A DNA stretch of 35,781 bases from AA29 sp041481445. GTDB lineage: Bacteria; Acidobacteriota; Vicinamibacteria; Fen-336. The stretch covers positions 1 through 35,781 of the forward strand of contig JBGPBV010000065.1 of assembly GCA_041481445.1 (NCBI GenBank), in the 5' to 3' direction. Each line of letters starts with the position of its first letter. The first letter of the stretch is position 1. Positions 22,151-33,037 of this stretch are shown piece after piece. The translations under genes were made by a program, and so were the position numbers. Below the pieces are notes generated by a model. It ran no database searches and was not told the origin of the DNA. It saw nothing but the letters and a program-made list of their open reading frames with translations.

Positions 22151-23551
22151 GTGCTGTGCACGTTCTGCGGGCGTCCGCTCGCGACGGGGGCGCGCTTCTG
22201 CGGCAGCTGTGGCCGCCCGGCGGCCCCGGCCGGCCCCTCGTTCGACCTCGACTACATCGAGGAGGCCTTCGACGTCTCCCTGCGGGAGGCGGTGCTCCTC
22301 GACAAGATCAGCGGCAGCGAGATCCTCAAGAGCCCCGTCTTCCGTTTCCTGGCCTTCGTGGCCATCGCGCCCCTGGCCATCGAGATCCTCCACGAGGACC
22401 ACGCCATCCTCTACGGCCTCGCCCTCTGGTCGATGGCGCTGTGGTCGCTGTTGCTCTACCGCCTCTTCGCCGACCGCGACCTGAGCTTCCGGCTCGCCTT
22501 CGGGACCGTCCTCTTCACCTCCTTCATCGGGCTGCCCATCCTCCAGGTCTGGCTGATCGTCCCGCCCGACCTCACGGGGTGGCTCACCACCCGCGCCTTC
22601 CTGCCCGTGCGCCTGGTGGGCTACGTCTTCGGGGTCGGCGTTCGCGAGGAGATGACCAAGGCCATCCCCCTCCTCGCCCTCGCCCTGTTCACGACGCGGA
22701 TGCGCAAGCCCCTGAACGGCCTGCTCCTCGGCATGATGTCCGGGATCGGTTTCGCGGGCGCGGAGAACGTCTACTACGTCTTCCACACCCTGGGCCTGGC
22801 CCTGGAGGCCATGAAGCAGACCGGCAACCGCGGCTACTTGATCATGCCCGTCTACAACAACGTCGTGCGCATGGCGATGACGCCGTTCCTGCACGCCTGC
22901 TTCAGCGCGGTCTTCGGCTACTTCATCGCCCTGGCCGCTTCCGAGCGGCGCCACCGCCTCGTCTTCTTCCTGCTCGGCCTCGGCCTCTCCTCCGTGATGC
23001 ACGGCCTCTACGACACGTTCGTCGGCGAGTCGCCCCTGCTGGGCGTGGTCCTGCAGCTGGGCGCCTTCTTCCTGGTCATGACCTACATCCTCAAGGCGCG
23101 CGGCCTGCGCTCCGCGCGCGAGCTCGGGGGCGGCGTGTTCAGCCGCACGGTCATGATGAAGGCACCGGGCGCGGTCGCCGCCGTGGCCCCGGCACCGGAG
23201 CCGGCGCCGGCGCCGCCCGAACCGGCCCCCGTCGTCCCGACCCCCGCCGCCCCCGCCTCCTGGCGCCTGCGGGGGGTGGCCGGGCCCGCTTCCGGCCGCA
23301 CGTTCGACCTGACCGGGGAGGTCCGGATGGGCCGCGATCCCGCGCGCTGCGCCGTCCTCATGGACGAGAAGACGGTCTCGCGGGAGCACGCCGCCCTGGT
23401 CCCCGATCCCGGCCGGGCGGCCTGGCGGCTGCAGCGGCTGAGCCACCAAGGGCACGTCTACGTCAACGGCCGGGCGGTGGAGGAGGCGTTCCTGGCCCCC
23501 GGCGACCACATCCAGGTGGGCACCTCCGTCCTGGTGCTCGAGGTGGCGTGA
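22151..23551 (+). CDS. Zinc ribbon-PrsW-type membrane protease-FHA fusion
   Basis: A 466-residue fusion. Residues 3-20 form a zinc ribbon (CTFCGRPLATGARFCGSC). Residues about 65-315 hold about eight membrane helices with PrsW/M82 intramembrane protease motifs: E166-E167...K170 (REEMTK), Glu205-Asn206 (FAGAEN), His248 (FLHACFSAVFG) and His284 (MHGLYD). A Pro/Ala-rich linker (about 340-370) leads to an FHA domain (about 372-466) with Gly394-Arg395, Ser410-Arg-Glu-His413 and Asn439, the phosphothreonine-binding residues. PrsW proteases cut membrane-bound anti-sigma factors. The FHA module suggests control by a Ser/Thr kinase, and one is encoded next door. The start is GTG, with no Shine-Dalgarno and a -10 box 10 bases upstream. 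Confidence 0.88.
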   Translation: MLCTFCGRPLATGARFCGSCGRPAAPAGPSFDLDYIEEAFDVSLREAVLLDKISGSEILKSPVFRFLAFVAIAPLAIEILHEDHAILYGLALWSMALWSLLLYRLFADRDLSFRLAFGTVLFTSFIGLPILQVWLIVPPDLTGWLTTRAFLPVRLVGYVFGVGVREEMTKAIPLLALALFTTRMRKPLNGLLLGMMSGIGFAGAENVYYVFHTLGLALEAMKQTGNRGYLIMPVYNNVVRMAMTPFLHACFSAVFGYFIALAASERRHRLVFFLLGLGLSSVMHGLYDTFVGESPLLGVVLQLGAFFLVMTYILKARGLRSARELGGGVFSRTVMMKAPGAVAAVAPAPEPAPAPPEPAPVVPTPAAPASWRLRGVAGPASGRTFDLTGEVRMGRDPARCAVLMDEKTVSREHAALVPDPGRAAWRLQRLSHQGHVYVNGRAVEEAFLAPGDHIQVGTSVLVLEVA

Positions 23552-23580
23552 ACACTCGCGGGCGCCTGCTCGTATCTCTG

Positions 23581-23609
23581 TTGACGACATGCGGGCACTG
23601 ACGTAGGCT
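23581..23609 (+). promoter_or_regulatory. Promoter of the Ser/Thr kinase gene
   Basis: TTGACG (23581-23586) and TAGGCT (23604-23609) are exactly 17 bp apart. The same arrangement, TTGACC with N17 and TAGGCT, precedes the CNT transporter gene at 30964-30992. The leader to the GTG at 23665 is about 50 bases. Confidence 0.6.
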
Positions 23610-23664
23610 CCGCCGATTCTGCACCCCGGCGCGGGGTCCGCAGTGTCGGGAGCGAGCGTGCCAC

Positions 23665-26358
<2,694 letters not shown>

Positions 26359-26380
26359 CGGTCACACCACGGAGGACCTG

Positions 26381-26953
26381 ATGACGACACTCTGGCGGGA
26401 GCGGCGCGGGCTGCTCGCCCTTCTCTCGCTCGCCCTCGTCGCGTCGACCCTCGTCGCCGGATGCCGGACCGCGAAAGGCGCCGCGTCCGGGATCGGCTAC
26501 CCCCTCCGCGACCAGTGGGGAACGGTCGTGCTCTTCGGCTGGCGGGGTGACTGCTACGTGATCGCCGGCCCTCCCCGCCTCCATGCCGTCCGCGGCGAGA
26601 AGATCACCTGGCGCGTCTACAACGCGTGCCTGCCGAGGGCGGGCCAGAAGGAGACGGCCACGGTGACGATCACCACCCTCAAGCGGGTGGGCGAGGCGCT
26701 GTCTCCGACGGCGCCCCCCGGATACTTCCCGGACAAGCCGCGCACGACCGCAGACGGCGAGTACCCGGGGGCGAAGGTCGCGGCCGCGCCCGACCCGCTC
26801 GACCCCCGCGAGAAGTCGCTGGCCGTGGCCCAGGGCCGCTTCGGCGACCTGGTGGTGAAGGTCCGCCCCGACGCGCAGCTCGGCCTCTACACGTACGTGG
26901 TCGTGGTCGACGGCCGGCCGGACCAGGACCAGGAGATCGACATCTGGCACTAG
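26381..26953 (+). CDS. Putative lipoprotein of unknown function
   Basis: A 190-residue protein with a lipoprotein signal: a basic start (MTTLWRERRG), hydrophobic stretch and lipobox LVAGC with the Cys near residue 27. The mature part contains VRGEKITWRVYNAC and alternating polar/hydrophobic strands ending LGLYTYVVVVDGRPDQDQEIDIWH. This looks like a single beta-sandwich domain, possibly cupredoxin-like in fold, but without an evident metal site. GGAGGACCTG precedes the ATG. It lies 22 bases after the kinase gene and is probably co-transcribed. The function is not known. Confidence 0.8.
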   Translation: MTTLWRERRGLLALLSLALVASTLVAGCRTAKGAASGIGYPLRDQWGTVVLFGWRGDCYVIAGPPRLHAVRGEKITWRVYNACLPRAGQKETATVTITTLKRVGEALSPTAPPGYFPDKPRTTADGEYPGAKVAAAPDPLDPREKSLAVAQGRFGDLVVKVRPDAQLGLYTYVVVVDGRPDQDQEIDIWH

Positions 26954-26975
26954 AGGCCCGGGGGCGGGTCCCCGG

Positions 26976-27953
26976 CTAGCGCTTCTTGAAGCTCTTGCGC
27001 GCCTGCTCGAGCTCGCGCGCGATCCCGTCGCGCAAGGTGGCGGGCTTGAGCACGCGCACGTGGGGCAGGAAGCCCTTGATCCAGTTCTTGAGCTCGAAGC
27101 CGGGGGCCACGCTGAGGCGCAGGACCACCCCTCCGCCCGGCCCCTCTTCGAGGGACTGGCTCTCGTGCCACATGCGCTCGCGGATGTAGCCGGCGACGGC
27201 GGCGTCGAAGGCGATCTCCACCGGCTCCGGCTTGCCCCCCGCGATCCCGAACGCGCCCCGCGCGTACTCGGAGACGCTGAAGTCGGCGGGCATCTCGAAG
27301 GCCTCGTCGCGCACCTCGATCTTCTCGATGCGCTCGACCGCGAACGTGCGCACCTCCCCGTACTCCTCCGCGCGCGCGTACAGGTAGAGGCCGCCGTGCC
27401 AGTACACGAGCCGGTAGGGGTCGACGGTGTAGGTCTTGGTCCGCTTGCTGTTGAACGAGTAGTAGGCGATGGTCGCGCGGCGCTGGTGGAGCACGGCGTC
27501 GATGAGCTGGGCGATGATGTCCTGCTTCTCCGAGTAGTCCTTCCAGGGGTCCGGCCGCGCCGAGAAGAGGTCCTGGATGCGGGCCAGGTAGGGCAGGCTG
27601 CGCGCGGGCAGCGCCTCCCGGATCTTCGCGAACGCGGACTCGAGGTCCTGGGCGAACGGGGCCCCGCCCAGGAAGGACATGAGGTTCTTGCTGAAGTAGA
27701 GCGCGCTGAGCTCGGCCAGGGTGAAGGTCTGGGTCAGGCGCTGCTTGTAGCCCTCGACCAGGCGCCAGACCTTGCGGCCGTCCGTGCGCTCGTCGTACAG
27801 GGGGAAGCCCGCCTCCTGCAGGGCCTCGATGTCGCGGCGGATGGTGCGCTCGGTGACTCCGTGCTCGTCGGCCAGGTCCTGGGCCGTCGTGTAGCGCCCG
27901 GCCTCGATGCGCTTGAGGATCCGCCACTGCCGGATGACTTCGGCATTTCGCAC
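26976..27953 (-). CDS. WYL-domain transcriptional regulator
   Basis: A 325-residue regulator of the HTH-WYL-WCX type. Residues about 5-60 form an HTH_11 winged helix (WRILKRIEAGRYTTAQDLAD, EHGVTERTIRRDIEALQEAG). Residues about 140-215 form the WYL domain (IAYYSFNSKRTKTYTVDPYR, LVYWHGGLYLYAR). The C-terminal WCX-like extension includes VRVLKPATLRDGIARELEQA. Such proteins bind nucleic acids or nucleotides and often control DNA-damage or defence genes; a defence link is not shown here. The GTG at 27953 overlaps the stop of the EAL gene by one base (TAGTG), so the two are coupled. The longer frame upstream runs antisense-free through the EAL gene in another frame and is not real. Confidence 0.9.
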   Translation of the reverse strand: MRNAEVIRQWRILKRIEAGRYTTAQDLADEHGVTERTIRRDIEALQEAGFPLYDERTDGRKVWRLVEGYKQRLTQTFTLAELSALYFSKNLMSFLGGAPFAQDLESAFAKIREALPARSLPYLARIQDLFSARPDPWKDYSEKQDIIAQLIDAVLHQRRATIAYYSFNSKRTKTYTVDPYRLVYWHGGLYLYARAEEYGEVRTFAVERIEKIEVRDEAFEMPADFSVSEYARGAFGIAGGKPEPVEIAFDAAVAGYIRERMWHESQSLEEGPGGGVVLRLSVAPGFELKNWIKGFLPHVRVLKPATLRDGIARELEQARKSFKKR

Positions 27954-29251
27954 TAGCTCTGTTCCCCCTCGTCCCGATGGAACAGGAATCCCTGCCCCAG
28001 CTCGATCCCCAGCTTCTTCAACGTCTGCAGCTCCTCCTCGCGCTCGATGCCCTCCGCGATCACGCGGGCGCCGAGCTTGTCCGCGAGCTGCCGCAGGGTC
28101 TCCAGCAGGCTCTGCTTGATGCTGCTCTTGTCGATGTCGTGCACCAGGCTCGTGTCGAACTTCAGGAAGTCGGGCTGGATGCTGGCCAGCGACTGCAGGG
28201 AGGCGTTGCCCGCCCCCATGTCGTCGACGGCCACCCGGTAGCCCCGCTCCTTGAAGGTGCGCAGCGCCTCCTGGAACTCGGCGTGGCGGACCACGGCCAC
28301 CCGCTCGGTGATCTCGACCACGACGTCGCGGGGGCTCAGCCCGCTGTGACCGAGCACCTCGTCCATCCCGCCCGCCGCCCACTCCGGGTCCTCGATGGCG
28401 CTCGGGGAGGCGTTGATGAAGAGCAGGCCCAGGCCGGGCGTGCGGGCCGCCGTCTCGATGGCGGTGCGCCGGCACAGCCGCTCGAACTCCATCAGCAGGT
28501 CGGTGGACTCCGCGAACGCGAACAGCTCCTCGACCGAGTCGAAGGACACGCCGCGGATGGGGCGGGTCAAGGCCTCGTGCCCGATGATCTGCCCGTCGGC
28601 CAGGCGGACGATGGGATGGAACACCGTGCGCACGCCGGAGTCGGTGATGAGGCGCGCGATCTCCTGGCGCCCCTCCGACTCCACGCCCTCGCGCGCGACC
28701 AGGCTCTCCAGCATGGCCTGGGCCACCGCCTGCTGGATGGAGCGCTCGCTGCGCACGATGGGATCGTTCTGGATGCGGGCCTGCCCGGCGGCCAGGGGGA
28801 GCGTGCGCAGGACGCTCGTGGGCGGGGCGGCCTCGATGCGCGCGCGCAGGGCGGCCAGGAGCTGGTCGCGGCGCGTGGCGCTGGGGGACTCGCCGCCGGC
28901 CATGAAGACGAGGAAGCGGTCGGAGCGCACGGTGTGGAGGCATACGACGTCCTGGGGCCCGATCTCACCTCCCGCCCGCAGCGCGGCCAGCACCGAGGCG
29001 AACTCGCGCACCGCGCCGTCGTAGGCGGCCCAGCCGAGCTTGGTCTCCTGTCCCCCCGAGCGTCCGAGGTCCACGTACACGACGTCCACCACGCCCTTGG
29101 ACTCCAGGATCCGGCGCACGTCCTCCACCACCGCGGGCAGGGCGGGCAGCCCGGTGAGCCCGTCGTAGAGCTGGCTCTTGTAGCGGAGCCATTCCGTGCG
29201 CAGCCGGTAGTAATCGTTCGGCGTCGATGCCAAGAGGAGGGCTCTCTCCAA
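27953..29251 (-). CDS. Degenerate GGDEF-EAL cyclic-di-GMP phosphodiesterase
   Basis: A 432-residue two-domain protein. Residues about 25-190 begin with YDGLTGLPALPAV like a GGDEF domain, but the GGDEF signature is replaced by SDRFLVF, so cyclase activity is unlikely. Residues about 200-430 form an EAL domain that should hydrolyse cyclic-di-GMP. The conserved residues are present: HEALTRP, NASPS, EITER, VDDMGAGNASL, DFLKFD, AEGIE and QGFLF. There is no membrane segment or signal peptide. The first codon is TTG at 29251, close behind a promoter; a TTG at 29233 (LASTPNDYY) is an alternative. It is followed by the WYL regulator with a one-base overlap. Confidence 0.88.
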   Translation of the reverse strand: MERALLLASTPNDYYRLRTEWLRYKSQLYDGLTGLPALPAVVEDVRRILESKGVVDVVYVDLGRSGGQETKLGWAAYDGAVREFASVLAALRAGGEIGPQDVVCLHTVRSDRFLVFMAGGESPSATRRDQLLAALRARIEAAPPTSVLRTLPLAAGQARIQNDPIVRSERSIQQAVAQAMLESLVAREGVESEGRQEIARLITDSGVRTVFHPIVRLADGQIIGHEALTRPIRGVSFDSVEELFAFAESTDLLMEFERLCRRTAIETAARTPGLGLLFINASPSAIEDPEWAAGGMDEVLGHSGLSPRDVVVEITERVAVVRHAEFQEALRTFKERGYRVAVDDMGAGNASLQSLASIQPDFLKFDTSLVHDIDKSSIKQSLLETLRQLADKLGARVIAEGIEREEELQTLKKLGIELGQGFLFHRDEGEQS

Positions 29252-29263
29252 GGGTCCACCCGG

Positions 29264-29298
29264 ATTCTAGGTGCGGACCGCGGATTTTCAACTATACT
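29264..29298. promoter_or_regulatory. Divergent promoters between the EAL gene and the small zinc protein
   Basis: On the minus strand TTGAAA (29291-29286) and TAGAAT (29269-29264) are 16 bp apart and drive the EAL gene. The start would be about 6 bases before its TTG codon. On the plus strand a TATACT -10 lies at 29293-29298, about 30 bases before the next ATG, without a clear -35. Confidence 0.55.
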
Positions 29299-29329
29299 CA
29301 CGCCGCCGCGCGCCCTTCTGGAGGTTCCC

Positions 29330-29650
29330 ATGCCGGACCGGCCTCTCAGGCTCGGTGATGTCGTCGACGACTACTGCCCGCGGTGCCGCCTCCTCCTCAA
29401 CCACGACATCGCCAGCCTCAACGTCACCCTGATCGCCAAGGTCACCTGCCGCACCTGCTACAACACCCACGACTACCGCCAGGGGCAGGTCCCGGCCCGC
29501 CGCTCGAAGAAGAAGGACGACAACAAGAGCCTCATGGACCAGGTGCTGGCCGGCATGCCCGCCCCTCCCGAGCCGCCGCGCCCGCTCGCGGTGCCCGTCA
29601 AGAAGCGCCGCGACCTCTGGGCCGAGGTCGAGCGCCTGAAGAAGAAGTAG
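29330..29650 (+). CDS. Small zinc-ribbon protein with basic tail
   Basis: A 106-residue protein. An N-terminal domain has two Cys pairs, CPRC (residues 16-19) and CRTC (about 40-43), joined by LLLNHDIASLNVTLIAKVT, a treble-clef or zinc-ribbon arrangement. It is followed by YNTHDYRQG, then a Lys/Arg- and Pro-rich tail ending WAEVERLKKK. I do not recognise a named family. Basic residues next to the zinc site suggest nucleic-acid or ribosome binding, but this is inference. The ATG has GGAGG 5 bases upstream. The nucleoside phosphorylase starts 12 bases after its stop, so it probably shares an mRNA with the salvage operon. Confidence 0.75.
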   Translation: MPDRPLRLGDVVDDYCPRCRLLLNHDIASLNVTLIAKVTCRTCYNTHDYRQGQVPARRSKKKDDNKSLMDQVLAGMPAPPEPPRPLAVPVKKRRDLWAEVERLKKK

Positions 29651-29662
29651 GCCCGCCTCTCC

Positions 29663-30967
29663 ATGCGGGCGGTCGACGTCATCCTGCGCAAGCGCGGCGG
29701 CCACGAGCTGACGCGCGAGGAGATCGCCTTCTTCGTCGAGAGCTACACGCGGGGGACGATCCCCGACTACCAGGCCTCCGCCCTGGCCATGGCCATCTTC
29801 TTCCAGGGCATGACGGCGGCGGAGACGGTGGCCCTCACGGAATCGATGATGCGCACGGGGGAGGTGCTCGACCTCGGCTTCCTGCCCGGGCCCAAGGTCG
29901 ACAAGCACTCCACGGGCGGCGTGGGCGACAAGACCTCGCTCGTCCTCGCTCCCCTCGCCGCCGCCTGCGGCGTCTACGTGCCGATGATCTCGGGGCGCGG
30001 CCTCGGCCACACCGGCGGCACCCTGGACAAGCTGGAGTCGATCCCCGGCTTCCGCGTCTCTCTCTCCCTGGACGAGTTCCGGGCCGTGCTCGGCCGGAGC
30101 GGCCTCGGCCTCATCGGCCAGACCCCGGAGATCGCCCCCGCCGATCGCAAGCTCTACGCCCTGCGCGACGTCACCGGCACCGTGGAGAGCCGTCCCCTCA
30201 TCGCCGCCTCCATCATGAGCAAGAAGATGGCGGAGGGCATCGACGCCCTCGTGCTCGACGTCAAGACCGGCAACGGCGCGTTCATGGTGAGGGAAGAGGA
30301 CTCGCGCGCGCTGGCGGAGGCCATGCTCGCCATCGGGCGCGGCATGGGCAAGAAGGTCGTGGCCCTCATCACCGACATGGACCAGCCCCTGGGCCGCAGC
30401 GTCGGCAACGCCCTCGAGATCGCCGAGTGCATCGAGACCCTCAAGGGACGCGGGCCGGAGGACCTCGAGACCCTGTCCGTGGAGCTGGCGGCCTGGATGC
30501 TGCACCTGGCCGGGGCCTCCCCCGACCTCGACTCCGCCCGCGGGCGCGTGCGCGAGGCCCTCTCCTCCGGAGCCGGCCTCGCGAAGCTCTCCCAGGTGAT
30601 CGAGCTCCAGGGCGGCGATCCGCGCGTCTGCGACGACCTCGGGCGCCTGCCGCGGGCGGCGGAGACGGTCGAGCTGCGCGCGGAGAGCGCGGGACGCCTG
30701 ACCGCCATCGCCTGCCGGGCCGTCGGTACCGCGGCCATGCTGCTGGGTGCGGGCCGCGAGACCGTCGACAGCCGCATCGATCCCGGGGTCGGGATCGTCC
30801 TCGGCAAGAAGGTCGGCGACGCCGTGGCCAGGGGCGAGTCGCTGGCCACCGTCCACGTCAACGACCGGGGTCGGCTCGACGAGGCCCTGTCCCTGCTGCG
30901 GGACGCCATCCGGGTGGGAGCGGACGCCCCTCCGCCCCGTCCGCTCGTCCACGCCGTGCTTTCTTGA
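29663..30967 (+). CDS. Pyrimidine-nucleoside (thymidine) phosphorylase
   Basis: A 434-residue member of the thymidine/pyrimidine-nucleoside phosphorylase family. It splits pyrimidine nucleosides with phosphate to free base and (deoxy)ribose-1-phosphate. The phosphate/nucleoside signature is KHSTGGVGDKTSLVLAPLAAACG (residues about 79-101), followed by MISGRGLGHTGGTLDKLESIPG and SRPLIAASIMSKKMAEGIDALVLDVK. The length equals the usual 430-440. Sequence alone does not separate deoA from pdp. The ATG has no clear Shine-Dalgarno, consistent with coupling to the preceding gene 12 bases upstream. Confidence 0.95.
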   Translation: MRAVDVILRKRGGHELTREEIAFFVESYTRGTIPDYQASALAMAIFFQGMTAAETVALTESMMRTGEVLDLGFLPGPKVDKHSTGGVGDKTSLVLAPLAAACGVYVPMISGRGLGHTGGTLDKLESIPGFRVSLSLDEFRAVLGRSGLGLIGQTPEIAPADRKLYALRDVTGTVESRPLIAASIMSKKMAEGIDALVLDVKTGNGAFMVREEDSRALAEAMLAIGRGMGKKVVALITDMDQPLGRSVGNALEIAECIETLKGRGPEDLETLSVELAAWMLHLAGASPDLDSARGRVREALSSGAGLAKLSQVIELQGGDPRVCDDLGRLPRAAETVELRAESAGRLTAIACRAVGTAAMLLGAGRETVDSRIDPGVGIVLGKKVGDAVARGESLATVHVNDRGRLDEALSLLRDAIRVGADAPPPRPLVHAVLS

Positions 30968-30992
30968 CCTGCCGCAACGCGCATCGTAGGCT
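30964..30992 (+). promoter_or_regulatory. Internal promoter before the nucleoside transporter
   Basis: TTGACC (30964-30969) overlaps the stop codon of the phosphorylase gene, and TAGGCT (30987-30992) follows after 17 bp. The ATG at 31005 is 12 bases further on, so the leader would be about 6 bases or less. The motif pair matches the kinase promoter at 23581-23609. Confidence 0.55.
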
Positions 30993-31004
30993 GGCCGCCA
31001 TCTG

Positions 31005-32207
31005 ATGGAGCGGCTCCTCTCCGTCGTCGGCCTCATGGCCATCCTCGCCGGCGCCTGGGCGCTCTCCACGAGCCGCCGCTCCATCCGCGGCAAGACCGTG
31101 GCCTGGGGCCTGGCCCTCCAGCTCGCGCTGGCCTTGTTCGTGCTCAAGGTGCCGCTCGGGCAGCAGATCTTCGCCTGGCTGGGCGAGAAGATCAGCGCCC
31201 TGCTCGCCCTGTCCTTCAAGGGCTCCGAGTTCGTCTTCGGCCCGCTGGGCAAGCAGGGCGGCGGCAGCATCGGCTTCATCTTCGCCTTCCAGGTGCTGCC
31301 CACGATCATCTTCGTGGCCGCGCTGTTCGCGATCCTCTACTACCTGGGCGTGATGCAGGTGATCGTGACCCTGTTCGCGCGCGTGATGACGCGCCTCATG
31401 GCCGCGAGCGGGGCGGAGAGCCTCAACGCCGCCGCCGGCGTGTTCATGGGCCAGACGGAGGCGCCCCTGACCATCCGCCCCTACCTGGGCGCGATGACGG
31501 AGTCGGAGCTGCTGTGCGTCATGACCTCCGGCATGGCCCACATCAGCGCCGGCATCATGGGCGCCTACATCTTCGTGGCCCACGTCGAGCCGCGCTTCCT
31601 CCTGGCCTCCGTCCTCATGACGGCTCCCGGCAGCATCCTCCTGGCCAAGATGATGGTGCCGGAGACGGGGACGCCGGCCACCGCGGGCACGGTCAAGCTC
31701 GAGATCGCGCGCACGGACGCGAACCTGGTGGGGGCGGCCGCCCGCGGCACCTCCGAGGGCCTGAGCCTGGCCCTCAACGTGGGCGCGATGCTGATCTCGT
31801 TCCTCGCCCTCATCGCCCTCGTCAACGTCATCCTGGGCCTGGCCGGCCTGAGCCTGGAGACGATCCTCGGCTACGTCTTCTCGCCGGTGGCCCTGCTGAT
31901 GGGAGTGCCCTTCAAGGACGTGCGCGCGGTGGGGAGCCTGCTCGGCCTGCGCATGGTGACCAACGAGTTCATCGCCTACACCGCGCTCGGCCCCATGAAG
32001 GAGGCCCTCGACCCGCGCTCCTTCACCATCGCCACCTTCGCCCTCTGCGGATTCGCCAACCTCTCCTCGATCGGGATCCAGATCGGCGGGATCGGGGCCC
32101 TGGTGCCGGAGCGCAAGGACGACCTGAGCCGGCTGGGCGTGCGCGCGCTCATCGCGGGCACGCTCGCGAACTTCATGACCGCCTGCTTCGCGGGGATGCT
32201 GCTTTGA
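31005..32207 (+). CDS. Concentrative nucleoside transporter (CNT/NupC family)
   Basis: A 400-residue inner-membrane nucleoside:cation symporter of usual CNT length. Family hallmarks are GGGSIGFIFAFQVLPTIIF, SGAESLNAAAGVFMGQTEAP with the nucleoside-binding Gln-Thr-Glu, MTSGMAHISAGIMGAYI and MVTNEFIAYTAL. About eight or more membrane segments are visible. It supplies nucleosides to the phosphorylases and deaminases around it. The start codon is very close to its promoter and has no Shine-Dalgarno. The stop overlaps the next start by four bases (TTGA). Confidence 0.95.
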   Translation: MERLLSVVGLMAILAGAWALSTSRRSIRGKTVAWGLALQLALALFVLKVPLGQQIFAWLGEKISALLALSFKGSEFVFGPLGKQGGGSIGFIFAFQVLPTIIFVAALFAILYYLGVMQVIVTLFARVMTRLMAASGAESLNAAAGVFMGQTEAPLTIRPYLGAMTESELLCVMTSGMAHISAGIMGAYIFVAHVEPRFLLASVLMTAPGSILLAKMMVPETGTPATAGTVKLEIARTDANLVGAAARGTSEGLSLALNVGAMLISFLALIALVNVILGLAGLSLETILGYVFSPVALLMGVPFKDVRAVGSLLGLRMVTNEFIAYTALGPMKEALDPRSFTIATFALCGFANLSSIGIQIGGIGALVPERKDDLSRLGVRALIAGTLANFMTACFAGMLL

Positions 32208-33037
32208 GCGCGTACGCCCAGGCGGAGGCGGCGGCCACCTTCGTGCGCTCCCGGACCAGGCTCCGGCCGACGGTGGCCCTGGTGCTGGGGTCCGGCCTCG
32301 GCGCCTTCGCGGACACCCTGGCCGGCGCCACGCGGATCCCCTACGCGGAGATCCCGCACTTCCCCACCTCGACCGCCATCGGTCACAAGGGCGAGGTCGC
32401 GGTGGGCACGGCGGCGGAGGACACCCCGGTCGTGGTCCTCAACGGCCGCGTGCACCACTACGAGGGCTACACCCCCGCCCAGGTGGTGTTTCCCATCCGC
32501 GTCCTCGGGCGCCTGGGGGTCAAGGTCGTGGTGATGACCAACGCCGCGGGCAGCGTGAACGTGAACTACAAGCCGGGCGAGCTCATGATCATCACCGACC
32601 ACGTCAACTACATGGGGATGAACCCGCTCATCGGCCCCAACGAGGAGCAGTTCGGGCCCCGCTTCTTCGACATGAGCGACGCCTACGACCTGCGCCTCCA
32701 GGAGATCGCGGAGCGGGCCTGCTCCAAGGTGGGCATGACCGTGCGGCGCGGCGTGTACATCGCGTTCGACGGCCCCTCCTACGAGACGCCCGCCGAGATC
32801 CGGGCCGCGCGCACCCTGGGCGCGGACGCGGTCGGGATGTCCACGGTGCCGGAGGTGATCGCGGCCCGGCACCTGGGCCTCCGCGTGCTCGCGATCTCCT
32901 GCATCACCAACATGGCCGCCGGCGTCATCAAGAAGAAGCTCCACCATCTCGAGGTGCTGGAGGTGGCGGAGAGGGTCAAGGCGGGGCTGCTCGACGTCCT
33001 GGGCCGGATCCTCGTGGACGCGGCGAGGACGGCGTGA
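32204..33037 (+). CDS. Purine nucleoside phosphorylase (trimeric, PunA/PNP type)
   Basis: A 277-residue trimeric-class PNP that converts inosine, guanosine or related nucleosides to base and ribose-1-phosphate. Motifs are phosphate-binding LGSGLGAFAD near residue 30, HFPTSTAIGHKGEV, GRVHHYEGY, VVMTNAAGSVN, the purine-site YIAFDGPSYETPAEIR and DAVGMSTVPEVIAARHLGL. I set the start at TTG 32204 because it overlaps the transporter stop (TTGA) and gives the family's normal N-terminus; the longer frame lies over the transporter gene. The stop overlaps the next start by four bases. Confidence 0.93.
   Translation: MSAYAQAEAAATFVRSRTRLRPTVALVLGSGLGAFADTLAGATRIPYAEIPHFPTSTAIGHKGEVAVGTAAEDTPVVVLNGRVHHYEGYTPAQVVFPIRVLGRLGVKVVVMTNAAGSVNVNYKPGELMIITDHVNYMGMNPLIGPNEEQFGPRFFDMSDAYDLRLQEIAERACSKVGMTVRRGVYIAFDGPSYETPAEIRAARTLGADAVGMSTVPEVIAARHLGLRVLAISCITNMAAGVIKKKLHHLEVLEVAERVKAGLLDVLGRILVDAARTA

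Noticed and set aside
26976..28943. A 655-residue version of the WYL regulator
   Set aside because: The N-terminal half is an out-of-frame reading of the EAL gene. The GTG at 27953, overlapping the EAL stop, gives the normal WYL regulator length.
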